Part shown: positions 45,439-55,714 of the stretch, in pieces
Layout of the letters: each line of letters begins with the position of its first letter
Position numbering within the stretch: the first letter of the stretch is position 1
NCBI GenBank assembly: GCA_037102815.1
Contig: BTPP01000005.1
Location: 3,286,001 to 3,350,000 of the forward strand
Origin: Neurospora intermedia
Taxonomy: Eukaryota > Ascomycota > Sordariomycetes > Sordariales > Sordariaceae
Direction of reading: 5' to 3'
Length of the DNA: 64,000 nucleotides
Position numbers and translations under genes: made by a program
The notes under the pieces: model-generated
Database searches by the model: none
The model's input: only the letters and a program-made list of their open reading frames with translations
Told to the model about the DNA's origin: nothing

Positions 45439-46459
45439 TCAGATAAGACCAGGAAGCATGGTGTAACGCTTGGCCTTGTAGCGGTCACCGAACTCATTGC
45501 GAAGAGCCCTCTCCTTGCCGCGGGACCAGCTGCGCATGTAGATGGTACCGGTAGCAATGAAGATGACAACAGCAGGGCTGCGGCTGATCAAAATGACACC
45601 AACCCAAGCGAGGACCTCGAACATGTAGTTGGGGCTGGTAACCAGGTTGCTACCAATGCAGTTGGGGATACCACGCTCAGTGCCGCCGGGCTTGCGGAGG
45701 CTGGCCAAGTGCTGGTGGACAATCCAGTTGCAGACCTCGCAGACGGCGAAGAGGGCGATGCCGAAGTAGTCGAGAAGACCAAGATCGTTGCGGTCAGCCG
45801 AAGAACCGGGGCGGTAGATGTCGAGGGAGCACATGAGGCCGGCAAGGAGCCAGTAGAAGGCAGAGTTGCGGAAGATGTTGAAGGCGGGCATGGTGTTGGC
45901 CGAGAACTTGTGGACGAAGAGGGTCTCGTACTCGCGCTTGAGGAAATGGAGGTTGAAGAGGGCAAAGAGGAGCCATTGGACCTTGGACATGGGCGTCTCG
46001 GCCTCGTTCTTGTAGGCCCACGGGCCGAAGCTGTAGATGTATGGGCGAAGCAGGGGGACGAGGACGTGGAAGAGAATGGGGCCGAAGTATTCGATCACGA
46101 AGACGGTGCGCCAGGCGATCTGGGGGCCTGTGGTTGTTGTGGGTTGTGTGAGTTTGGGTGAACCTTTCTTCACATGCTTTGAGAAATCATGACGTACCAA
46201 GGTCCTTGACGACGAGCTCGCCGGCCTTGACAACACCGGCCTCATCACGGACAAGAGCCTTGCGGTTCTTGAGGATCTTCTTGGTCTCGGGGTCGAAGAG
46301 ACCAATGCGGTTGAAGTCGTTGATGCCGGACTGACGGGCAACGGCCTGCTTCGCGTCCTCGACCGTGGCATCGGCGGGGAGCTCAAGGGAAGCCGGCAGC
46401 TTCTGGATGGGCTGCCTCGGCGACTTGTTGGAGAGCTTGAGAGAGAGCTTGGCGGCCAT
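45439..46459 (-). CDS. tsc13: Very-long-chain enoyl-CoA reductase (TSC13)
   Basis: Endoplasmic reticulum enzyme that reduces trans-2-enoyl-CoA in the last step of very-long-chain fatty acid elongation, feeding sphingolipid synthesis. Two exons, 46459-46198 and 46127-45439, give 316 residues. The first ~88 residues form a ubiquitin-like N-terminal domain (LELPADATVEDAKQAVARQ). The rest is the steroid 5-alpha-reductase-type membrane domain with several hydrophobic spans: ITWR-like entry at IAWRTVFVIEYFGPILF, WLLFALFNLHFLKREYETLF, and the C-terminal SPNYMFEVLAWVGVILISRS. It ends in KRYTMLPGLI, typical for the family. It shares a divergent 778-bp promoter region with MTR4. Confidence 0.93.
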
Positions 46460-47237
46460 GTTGACTTGTTTGCCTGTCGACCAAGATCAAATGATACGGA
46501 ATGGGATCCGAGGAAGGAAACGAAGATCGATCAGACGAAAGTGAATGAATTAATGGTGGAATTGAAGGTTCAAGTTGGGCCCTTGGGTTGCGCGGTCGGG
46601 TGTCCGCGGGAGTTACAGCGATCCAGTGGCCGCTCCCGTGGCGGGGGGGGGGGGACACGGACGTCGGGGGGGCACCCCACACTTCCCGAGAATTCAGTTT
46701 TGGCGGACGGCCCCACCGTTGAGCTCCATAAGTACCTCGGATTGGCTGAGCCCAGTAATTTAGTTGAAGTGACGGTCTTATATGCATCTAAGCAAACTAA
46801 TTGGAGAAGCTTTCGTAGATGCATAGGCCAAGCTGATCGATTCCCATCGATCGATGCCCACTGTATCGAGCGATCCATTGGCTTGACCGCCTGTGGAGAC
46901 CCGCAGAATATTCTGCCACTGTCAACGTCCTGGTTCCTTGTGCCTTCAACTTTTTTTTCCTTCGTTAGCGATAACAGTTTATCGGCCTCCCCCCGTCTGT
47001 CGTCTCTCTCGTAGGGTCGTTGTTGTTGGGTTTCTAATCCATCCAACCCCCCCTTCATTCAACACATCCCCGGCCGTCTACGTACGCCACTTTTCTTCCA
47101 ATTCAGCCAACAGTCCCAAGGCTCAGGAAGCCTAGGTGCTTGGAGCTGCATTCCTTCCATCTCTCACCCTTTCGCACAACTATTCGTCGGCCAATACGAA
47201 CATCATCTGATTGGCGACATCTGCAACACCCGTCAAG
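46460..47237. promoter_or_regulatory. 778-bp divergent promoter region, TSC13 / MTR4
   Basis: Two divergent genes start on either side. Notable sequence includes a run of 12 G at 46643-46654, a perfect palindrome CATCGATCGATG near 46855 within a cluster of ATCGAT words, and CT-rich leader sequence before the MTR4 ATG. No TATA box is obvious. Confidence 0.5.
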
Positions 47238-50200
47238 ATGGACGACCTCTTTGAGGTTTTCGAGGAGCAGCCTCGCGCTCAGAAGAAGCGCAAGGCCTCT
47301 CCCGATGTCGAAATGGCCGATGGAGCTGCCGCTACCGCTCCCGCCGCGAATGCCGCCGCCGTCACCCACTCGCAAGCTCAAGCCGCCCCCGCGCCGCAAA
47401 AAGACAACATCGACAACAACGACAACAATAACACCACCACCAGCGCCGTCCAGCCCACGATTCCCAACGGCGATGCCGCTGCCGCTGCCGACGATGTTCA
47501 GTCGCCACAGAGCCCCCATGGCCAGGGCGACAACAAGCGCAGGAAGAAGACGGACGAGGCCGAGCCCATCATGACCGATGCCTTCCAGACGGCAGAGTCC
47601 CGGGAGGTCACCGGCGCGCAGGGTTTCGCGCCCACCGAGGGCGAGTCCATCGTTCTCTCTCACAACATTCAGCATCAGGTCGCCCTGCCCCCCGATTTGG
47701 ACTACGAGTATATCCCCTTGTCCGAACACAAGCCCCCCGCCGAGCCCGCGCGAACATACTCCTTCAAGCTCGATCCCTTCCAGGCCCTGTCCGTCGCCTC
47801 CATTGAGCGCGAAGAGAGTGTCCTGGTGTCCGCGCATACCTCTGCTGGTAAGACGGTCGTTGCCGAATATGCTATTGCTCAGTGCCTCAAGAAGAACCAG
47901 AGGGTCATCTACACGAGTCCCATCAAGGCTCTTTCCAACCAAAAGTACAGAGATTTCCAGGCCGAGTTTGGCGACGTCGGTCTCATGACTGGTGACGTTA
48001 CCATTAATCCCACAGCCAGCTGTCTCGTCATGACCACCGAAATTCTGCGCTCCATGTTGTACCGTGGCTCCGAAATCATGCGCGAAGTCGCCTGGGTCGT
48101 CTTTGATGAAATCCACTACATGCGCGACAAGATCAGAGGTGTTGTCTGGGAAGAGACCATCATCTTGCTCCCCGACAAGGTCAGATATGTCTTCCTCTCC
48201 GCCACCATTCCCAATGCTTTCCAGTTCGCCGAATGGATCGCCAAGATCCATCGTCAAGCCTGCCACGTTGTCTACACTGATTTCCGTCCCACGCCCTTAC
48301 AAAACTACTTCTTCCCCGCTGGTGGCAAGGGTATCCTCCTCATTGTCGACGAAAAGGGCAATTTCAAGGAGAATAACTTCAACCAAGCAATGGCCATGAT
48401 CGAAGAGAAGAAGGGCACCGATTCCAACGACTGGAGTGCCAAACAAAAGGGCAAGGGCAAGAACAAGAAGACGAACAAGGGCGGAGAGGCTGCTGATGAG
48501 AAGGCGGATATCGCAAAGATCATCAAAATGATTCTCAAAAAGAACTTCCAGCCTGTCATCGTCTTCAACTTCAGCAAGAGGGAGTGCGAGCAGATGGCCT
48601 TGGCCAGTTCTTCCATGAAGTTCAACGCCCCGGATGAGGAAAACATGGTCAACAAGGTTTTTGAAAACGCTCTTGCTTCGCTGTCCGAGGACGACAAGAA
48701 CCTCCCCCAGATCTCCAACATCCTTCCCCTTTTGCGCAAGGGTATCGGTGTGCATCACTCCGGCTTGTTGCCTATCCTCAAGGAGACCATCGAGATTCTG
48801 TTCCAGGAGGGTCTTATTAAGGTCCTTTTCGCCACAGAAACCTTCTCTATCGGTCTGAATATGCCTGCCAGAACCGTTGTCTTTACCCAGGTCACCAAGT
48901 GGGATGGTCAGCAACGCCGCCCTCTTACTTCCTCCGAGTACATCCAGATGGCTGGCAGAGCTGGTCGTCGTGGTCTCGATGACCGCGGTATCGTTATCAT
49001 GATGGTTGATGACAAGCTCGAGCCCGAGACGGCCAGAGCTATCGTTGTCGGAAATCAGGATAAGCTCAACTCTGCCTTCCATCTCGGCTACAACATGGTC
49101 CTCAACCTGCTCCGTATTGAGGCCATTTCCCCCGAGTACATGCTGGAGAGGTGTTTCTTCCAATTCCAGAACGCTGCGAGCGTACCGCAGCTCGAGCGTG
49201 AGCTCATCAGCCTGCAACAAGAGAGGGACGCCATCATCATTCCTGATGAGAGCATTGTCAAGGATTATTACGGTGTGCGTCAACAACTGGAAGAGTACAA
49301 CAAGGATATGGTTTTTGTCATTCAGCACCCCCAGAACTGTCTTGGCTTTTTCCAGGAGGGCCGTCTTATTCACATCAAGAGCCCAAGTGGAGTAGACTAT
49401 GGTTGGGGTGTTTTGATCAAACACATCCAGCGACAAACCCCGAAGAATGGCCAGCCACCTTATCCAGAACAAGAGTCATACGTTTTGGACGTTCTGTTGA
49501 AGGTATCTGGCGATTTCAACCCCAAGACCCGTGGGGAGGGGCCGATGCCTGAGGGCATTATGCCTGCAGGAAAGGATAGCAAGAATGCCAGGTGGGAGGT
49601 TGTCCCCTGCCTTCTGAACTGTCTCAGGGCCCTTGGCCAGCTGCGTGTTTTCTTGCCCAAGAGGCTAGAGAGCGCCGACGAAAAGGACGGCGTGGGCAAA
49701 GCCGTTGACGAGATCAGCCGTCGCTTCCCTGATGGTATCCCTATTCTGGACCCCATGGAGAACATGGGTATCAACGACGACAGCTTCAAGAAGCTGCTCC
49801 GCAAGATTGAGGTCCTTGAGTCGCGTTTGGTGGCTAACCCTCTCCACAACTCTCCCCTCCTTGTTGAACTGTGGAACCAGTACAGCCTCAAGATGCAACT
49901 TGGCGAGCAGATCAAGGAAAAGAAGAAGGCCATTGCCCGGGCCCACAGCGTTGCGCAGCTTGACGAGCTCAAGTCTCGCAAGCGTGTCCTTCGCAGACTG
50001 GGCTTCATCAACGATGCTGAGGTTGTCCAGATGAAGGCCCGTGTCGCGTGCGAGATCTCCTCGACGGAGGGCCATGAGCTTCTTCTTGCCGAGCTGCTCT
50101 TCAACCGCTTCTTCAACGAGCTGAGCCCTGAGATTTGCGCCTGCATTCTCAGCTGCTTCATCTTTGACGAGAAGATTGAGACACAGGCGCTCAAGGAGGA

Positions 50201-50611
50201 GCTGGCTAAGCCCTTCCGTGAGATCCAGGCCCAGGCCAGGATCATCGCCAAGGTCAGCGCGGAAAGTAAGCTGGATGTCAATGAGGACGAGTACGTTCAG
50301 AGTCTCAAGTGGCAGCTTATGGAGACTGTCCTGGCTTGGGCTCAGGGAAGGCCGTTCTCCGAGATTTGGTATGTCTGCCCGTCATCCCTCAATTTCCCCC
50401 GAATCATGTTTGCTAACCAATCTGTAACAGCAAAATGACCAACGTCTACGAAGGCTCGCTCATTCGTCTCTTCCGTCGTCTCGAGGAGCTTCTCCGCCAA
50501 ATGGCCGAGGCCGCCCGCGTCATGGGCAGCGAAGAACTCAAGGATAAGTTCGAGCTCAGCTTGTCCAAGATCAGACGTGACATTGTTTCTTTCAACAGTC
50601 TGTATCTGTAA
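47238..50611 (+). CDS. mtr4: ATP-dependent RNA helicase MTR4 (DOB1), exosome cofactor
   Basis: DEVH/DEIH-box Ski2-like helicase that feeds RNAs to the nuclear exosome, acting in rRNA, snoRNA and tRNA surveillance. Two exons, 47238-50368 and 50431-50611, give 1103 residues. The N-terminus is a basic then Ala/Asn/Asp-rich extension. Helicase motifs: SAHTSAGKT near 198-206, TSPIKALSNQKYRDF, FDEIHYMRD near 288-296, SATIPN, HHSGLLPILKE and QMAGRAGRRGLD. The arch/KOW region follows, then the C-terminal helical domain. The short second exon restores the conserved end (YEGSLIRLFRRLEELLRQM, then IRRDIVSFNSLYL). The start at 47238 follows an A at -3. It is distinguished from Ski2 by its N-terminus and C-terminus. 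Confidence 0.95.
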
Positions 50612-51465
50612 AGAGGGATGACGAAGGGATGCGACGAGTTGAGTTGGAGATAGGATATGCTTCGGTCATGGCGTGGCCGTGTAGATACCCCCTTACGCTG
50701 TTTCAAAAGTAAGAGAAAAGCGAGGTATAGCGTGTGTGGCGCAATCAGGGAGAAGGGCGGCCTGGATTCTGTTCACCAATCTTTCTTGAAGAAAGAAGCG
50801 TTGGTGAGGGAATCGTGGATTTAATCACGTCATTTCTTTTCCGGCTGGAGAGGGGAGCCAGCGACTGACTCACTGCCATTCTTGTGGTCATTTATTCGCT
50901 TTGCCACATTGTTTGCGGAGTTTGCGGGTGCTACTTGCTGGGTTCTGGTTTGGTTTTGCAAGTATGGTTTGGTGTCATGGGATATTAAAAAATAAACCAA
51001 AAAGGGTTGTTAGAGTATTCGAATCGAACATCTTTCCATCTAGCCTGTCCTAGTCATCCTTTCCGTCATCATCTGCTGCCCTGGTTGGTTCCCTTATTAA
51101 GGCCCAGCCACGATCCGGCTACCTGGGAACATTGTGTGCGACACGCGGATATTATTCAAGAACATGTCAATGTCTGACCTTGAGATCATCTGAGACCGTT
51201 CACTCGGTACTCGGTAGGTAGACTACGATAGACAGGCAATTGATCGTCTAATTGAACCCTCCCACTCGGTGACCGGATATCTCACATATGTAGTACGTCA
51301 ACTGCTAACAAGATTTCGTTGTTCGTGGTTACTGTTATTTCTATCATAACCACCACGAGACGTATTGAGTACACACGCACGCACCCACACACCCACACAT
51401 ACACATATATAAAACAAACCAAGTAGTAAAGAGGAACGAAGATGAAAAGTAAGGGCAAAAAGAAG

Positions 51466-51486
51466 AAAAAAAAAAAAAAAAAAAAA
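51466..51486. repeat. A21 homopolymer next to the 5S gene
   Basis: An uninterrupted run of 21 A ends 26 bases from the 3' end of the minus-strand 5S gene. On the transcribed strand it is a T run that could act as a fail-safe RNA polymerase III terminator. Confidence 0.75.
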
Positions 51487-51508
51487 GGCGAAAAGGAGAA
51501 AAAACAGC

Positions 51509-51512
51509 AAAA
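51509..51512 (-). terminator. RNA polymerase III terminator of the 5S gene
   Basis: Read on the minus strand, the 5S sequence ends ...TTGTATGT and continues directly with further T, giving a run of five T. A second T6 run lies at 51499-51504. This is the standard pol III stop signal. Confidence 0.7.
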
Positions 51513-51631
51513 ACATACAACACCAGGGATTCGCTGGTCGTCACCGACCCAACTACTAGTCTGGCCCTCACTGGCTTATCTATGGGAGAGCGGACGGGAT
51601 CCCGAGTTTTCCAGTGGGTATGGTCGTATGT
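51513..51631 (-). rRNA. rrn5: 5S ribosomal RNA gene
   Basis: Read on the minus strand, this 119-base sequence begins ACATACGACCATACCCACTG and ends CCTGGTGTTGTATGT. The ends pair as the 5S helix I (ACATACGAC with the 3' TTGTATGT). The internal control region is present, including AGCCAGTGAGGG and GTTGGGTCGGTGACGACC. The sequence fits the major Neurospora 5S type as I recall it. A TTATAA box lies about 25 bases upstream and a T run follows the 3' end, so the gene looks functional. Neurospora 5S genes are dispersed singly rather than placed in the rDNA array, so an isolated copy between protein genes is normal. Confidence 0.96.
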
Positions 51632-51655
51632 GTCCTTCCTGTGCTATTCTAGCAC

Positions 51656-51661
51656 TTATAA
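51656..51661 (-). promoter_or_regulatory. TATA-like element upstream of the 5S gene
   Basis: TTATAA lies 25-30 bases upstream of the 5S 5' end on the minus strand. An upstream TATA element in this position is a known feature of Neurospora 5S promoters. Confidence 0.6.
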
Positions 51662-52837
51662 AGAGGCTGGGGCAAGCTTGAATTGACGAGTGATCTGTGA
51701 TCCCCCGGGGGGAAGCCTGAGGGGTCAAAGTGTTTTGTTTGATGTTTTGGAATGTAAGGGTGAGTGGGTATCGAAAACTTTTGTATTGTTTATTCGCTTT
51801 TCCATTTATGCCATGTTGGCTACCTACTTAGGCAAGCAGAGTGAGTGGCATGTAAATGTTCGTTGGTGTCTGTCTACAATGTACACTAAGTCACTGTGTT
51901 CAAATGGATTGGGCTGTTGGATACTGATTGCTCTATCACAAGTACTTATGTGGACAATGAACAGTACCAGTTACATATCAGCGGTTTTGAACGCATCTTG
52001 CAAGAGAGGTAGACATTGGGGAAAAAAAAACCATACAAAAGCAAGTAAAAAGTTCGTATCATGACATTACGCTGCGCTTTGCAGTGGTCGATGTATGTGA
52101 TGCTATGCTAAACTGCCCTGCGTCTCTCTCTCTGCCTGCTCTCAGCTGAGCGCAATATGTGAGAGAGACGAGGTACAGATGGATGATGGATTACCAAATA
52201 GTTTGTTGTAGTTTGGTCAGTCAGGTAGTTGAGGGAAAATAAAACTTGATATCTTTCAAAAAGGGAATAACGCCACAGTGAAAAGTCATAGAACAACATA
52301 TGTAAATGTGAGAGAGTGTATGGGTGACCATGAGTTGTGTGACTGTGACGACATGAAACGAAAAAAGAGACCAGTATGTCCTTCCTTTCCCTCTCCCCCT
52401 TCCTTTCTTTTCCTCTTCTTCCTCTTCTTCCTCCACTGTCTCCTCTTCCTCTCCCTTCCACTTTCCTCTCCACGTTCTCCTCTCTTCCCTTCTTCTCACA
52501 GTGGTATTCAAGTTTTGTTGCTTTTTGCATTGCATAAAAGCAAGCGAGATGGTAAATGGTGGTAGTTGATGATGGTATAGACAACGAGGTTGGTTGGATA
52601 CATAAAAAAAGATAGGGAGTTAAATAAAAAAAAGGTAAAATCGACATGAAGTATGGGGGATATCTCTGGAACAACTACAAAACAACACGCCCTTATCCTA
52701 AATCGTCGTCATGATATGTCCCTTTGTGTTTCCAAATTTTCCAACAAGAATCTCGGATGAGCAACTAGATGGACTGCCAGTTCCTTGCACTAGATAGATA
52801 GATAAATCGGCCCTTGCACTCTTTCTCCTCAACCAAC

Positions 52838-55714
52838 TTAACGAGAGCTACCCAGGGCGCTGATCCTCGCACCCGAAGGACGGTGGATCAGGGACTCTGC
52901 GTGCTTGCCGACGAAATTACTTGGCTCATGCGGGATGGGGTTCTCACTCTCGCTCCGTTCACCGGCGAGCTCATCCTCGTCGTCTTCGAGGATTCTGGTG
53001 GGGATGTCGTGGTGCCCCAGGCTATACTGTTGGGAGGTGCGCTCAGGGGTCGTCGCCGTGCTAGCGATTGACATGCTAGTGCTGCTGCGGTTGGGAATGA
53101 GATCCGGTGTCGGCGGGATGCTGGAGACCCGTCCACTGGCACCGGGGTGGAGAAAAGAGTCGTCGCCGGCCTCGGTGGTCGCGACCGAGGTGCCGTCATC
53201 GCTGTGGGCGATTGAGAGATTACTCCCTCTCCTGCTTTTTGAATACATCCCGGCCCCTTTCGCCGAGAGTGGTTCGTGGTGTGTGCCAATTTCGGCGTCT
53301 TGCGCCAGCTGGAGTCCGTCTACCGCCGCTTGGCACTGCTCGGCGATGTTGCGGATGATGTGCGCAATGGCATCGGTCTTGTCCTTGAGATGACGGTCCG
53401 CCACGTCAACAAAGGTCTGGGACGAGATGCGCTTGCTCGCCAGGGTGAGATTCTTGATGAACCTCTCACTGTTGGGCTCCTCGCCGGCTGTATACAGGTT
53501 AGCATTCACTTCACAATAATCTGAATAGACAGACGAACTCTTACCAGTAGCCTCCTCTGCCTCCTGCGCAGCTGCGACGAAGCCGGCTTCAATCTCAGCA
53601 GCCAACTCCTGTGGAGAGGTCATAGTCTTGACAATGTGCTCCATGTGATGGTGTTGGCCAGAAATCAGACTGCGAAGGTGAAGCACCACGCGACGGGCCT
53701 CATCGCGTTGCCGGGTAATGGTGTTGTTGGTGTGTTGCAGGGCAGTAAGCTCCTTCCTATTTCTCTTACGCTCCCTCTCCAACTCCTCGGCGATCTCCTG
53801 CTGAAGTACAAGGGCCTCAAGAGCGTCGTCACGTTGCTTCTCCGTACCCTGGAGGCGCATCTGTAGGCGGTTGTAGTCGCTCCTATGCTCCTCGATAAGG
53901 CTGCCCAGACGACGGTTCTCGCGTTTCGAGTTTTCGATCTTGGCCTTGAGGTCCTGGGTCTCCTTGGTGAGGGTCTCGGCAAAGGTCTGGAACTTGAGGA
54001 ACTGCTGCTTCCAGCTCTCCAGCTCATCGTTAAGGTAGTTGTTCCTCTTGGTGACCTTGCTGAGCTCGGTCTCCATACGCCCCTTGAGGTTGATGAAATC
54101 CTGCCAAGCCTCCATCGCATCGCGCGAGTACTGGTTCCGCTCACGAACAATCTCATTCAGGTGCCTCATAGACACCTTTGTCATCAGAGGTTTCTTGGCG
54201 GAACCACCAAAGACGGCCTTGATGCCGGTGTTGCGGCCCATCTTCTCGCACACATGATCCATGACAGACATGACGGCATCCTGGTTCCACCAGTCAGGGT
54301 CCTGGATCGACTCCACCTCTCCACGCATGACAATGATCTGACCAGCGGGGATCAGCTTTCCACCGCCATAAGCGGAGCGAAGGTGGGGAGGAACGCCAGA
54401 AGGCGTGACGTCCCCGTTGAGAGCTTGAGTTAGACGGGTCACAAACTTATTGCGCTGACTAGGAGAAAGGGCATTGGGTGGGCTTGAAGTGAGAACGAAG
54501 TTGCGGTCGAGATCCACAACCAGAGCATCCGCAGGAGGCGTGAAGAGCGACCTACACTCGGCCGTGATACCCAGGATATACGGACCAGGCTCTTCAACAA
54601 GCTGAGTAGCATGGCGGGCATGAACGATGGGGACATAAAGACCACTCCACTCATAAACGCGCACAGCAAAGCGAACAGTCTCAGCAGCCATCGTCAACAT
54701 GGCCGGGTAGTGACTAACAAAGATGATGCGGCGAGTCGGCGAGATAGCCGCCTCGATGACACCAACGATGTTGGGAATAGACAAGCAGTTGAACAGCGGC
54801 CACATGGCAAAGTTCTGGAAACCAGTGGGCGACGAGGGAAACTGGTAGCACAGCGCGTAATCCTTCATGTCGATGCGGACCAGGTCGTTCAAGCGAGGAG
54901 CAGGGAAGCTGAGAATCCGGGACACCTCCTCCGCATGGAAAAGGTTAGTAGCCTTGTTCCAGTGAATCCACATGCCACGAAGGTAGTCGCCAAGCAGGTT
55001 GTAAAGCGGATAGCGAGAAAGGAAAGACAAGCAGTAAGGGATCCAGTACTGCTCATCCGGGTTGTCGAAGAAATCAGGTTCGGTCCTCCTTCTCAGCTCC
55101 CGAATCGTCTCGGCTCTCTTCTCGTCGGCGCGGGACCAGACACGCAAGCAAATTCCGTACAAGGTGTGAGAAGAATCCTGTTGAAGAACGAAGGCATGGT
55201 GAACGCAGTGTGGTTGACTTCTGCCAGTGCAAATTTCGACGTCGTGGGGAAAGCAAGCCTGTAAACATTGGTTAGCAAACAGGCAAACAAGCTGAAAGGT
55301 GCTGACCAAACATGATAAACCTACCCTCATGGCGTTGTGAAGAGCGCGAGCAATGTCATTGTCCTGCTCCAACCTCGGACTGCTGCCCAAGATCTCAGGA
55401 AGCCAGAATTGGCCAACAGCGCCCTTCATGTGACCGATCTTGCCCTGAGCCGGAGCAGGAGCCTTGACCCATTGTGAAGGCTCACGGCCGACACCGCACA
55501 CCATGTAGGCATGAGTCAAGGTCTTGGGGGTGCGCTGCTGAGGCTTGCCATTGAGTGAGTTAGGCATTGGTTGGGTGATGCGGGAGTGGAGGGACGAGCT
55601 GCGGCTGGGGATGGCGGGATTGACGTCGGCCTGATCGCGGGCGACGGAACCGACATCACGCTCGCTGGTCCGTGGCCGTTGGAAGGAGGCGTGGGTTTTT
55701 AAAGACTGCATCAT
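52838..55714 (-). CDS. DENN-domain protein with long coiled coil
   Basis: DENN proteins usually act as exchange factors for Rab GTPases. Three exons, 55714-55325, 55258-53545 and 53487-52838, give 917 residues. Family-like sequence starts near residue 70 (YMVCGVGREPSQWVKAPAP) and continues through HHAFVLQQDSSHTLYGICLR, LSFLSRYPLYNLLGDYLRGM, PLFNCLSIPNIVGVIEAAIS, RRIIFVSHYPAMLTMAAETV and VPIVHARHATQLVEEPGPYI, the last being typical of the central DENN core. From about residue 520 to 700 the protein is a predicted coiled coil (for example LIEEHRSDYNRLQMRLQGTE). The C-terminus is Ser/Thr/Glu-rich. Both introns (66 and 57 nt) are stop-free and 3n, but their removal restores the better family match and both have normal splice signals. 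The Rab partner is unknown. Confidence 0.85.
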   Translation of the reverse strand: MMQSLKTHASFQRPRTSERDVGSVARDQADVNPAIPSRSSSLHSRITQPMPNSLNGKPQQRTPKTLTHAYMVCGVGREPSQWVKAPAPAQGKIGHMKGAVGQFWLPEILGSSPRLEQDNDIARALHNAMRVGLSCLVSTFQLVCLFANQCLQACFPHDVEICTGRSQPHCVHHAFVLQQDSSHTLYGICLRVWSRADEKRAETIRELRRRTEPDFFDNPDEQYWIPYCLSFLSRYPLYNLLGDYLRGMWIHWNKATNLFHAEEVSRILSFPAPRLNDLVRIDMKDYALCYQFPSSPTGFQNFAMWPLFNCLSIPNIVGVIEAAISPTRRIIFVSHYPAMLTMAAETVRFAVRVYEWSGLYVPIVHARHATQLVEEPGPYILGITAECRSLFTPPADALVVDLDRNFVLTSSPPNALSPSQRNKFVTRLTQALNGDVTPSGVPPHLRSAYGGGKLIPAGQIIVMRGEVESIQDPDWWNQDAVMSVMDHVCEKMGRNTGIKAVFGGSAKKPLMTKVSMRHLNEIVRERNQYSRDAMEAWQDFINLKGRMETELSKVTKRNNYLNDELESWKQQFLKFQTFAETLTKETQDLKAKIENSKRENRRLGSLIEEHRSDYNRLQMRLQGTEKQRDDALEALVLQQEIAEELERERKRNRKELTALQHTNNTITRQRDEARRVVLHLRSLISGQHHHMEHIVKTMTSPQELAAEIEAGFVAAAQEAEEATGKSSSVYSDYCEVNANLYTAGEEPNSERFIKNLTLASKRISSQTFVDVADRHLKDKTDAIAHIIRNIAEQCQAAVDGLQLAQDAEIGTHHEPLSAKGAGMYSKSRRGSNLSIAHSDDGTSVATTEAGDDSFLHPGASGRVSSIPPTPDLIPNRSSTSMSIASTATTPERTSQQYSLGHHDIPTRILEDDEDELAGERSESENPIPHEPSNFVGKHAESLIHRPSGARISALGSSR

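Larger units (their letters stand above)
50612..52837. other. 2.2-kb convergent intergenic region containing a 5S rRNA gene
   Basis: MTR4 and the DENN gene converge here. Besides the two 3' UTRs, the region holds the 5S rRNA gene at 51513-51631, a CA-rich microsatellite near 51375-51405, an A21 run at 51466-51486, and TC-rich simple sequence near 52380-52500. The small frames here are simple-sequence artefacts. Confidence 0.6.

Noticed and set aside
45322-46161. 279-codon plus-strand frame
   Set aside because: It is antisense to the TSC13 exon, whose minus-strand product is clearly conserved.
47103-48266. 387-codon minus-strand frame over the start of MTR4
   Set aside because: It is a shadow of the MTR4 N-terminal coding region, rich in Gly/Val from complementary codons, with no domain.
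48297-49472. 391-codon minus-strand frame inside MTR4
   Set aside because: It is antisense to conserved helicase motifs and has no independent evidence.
52278-52535. Short frames over TC-rich sequence near 52.4 kb
   Set aside because: Simple-sequence composition and no conserved features. It lies in the downstream region of the DENN gene.
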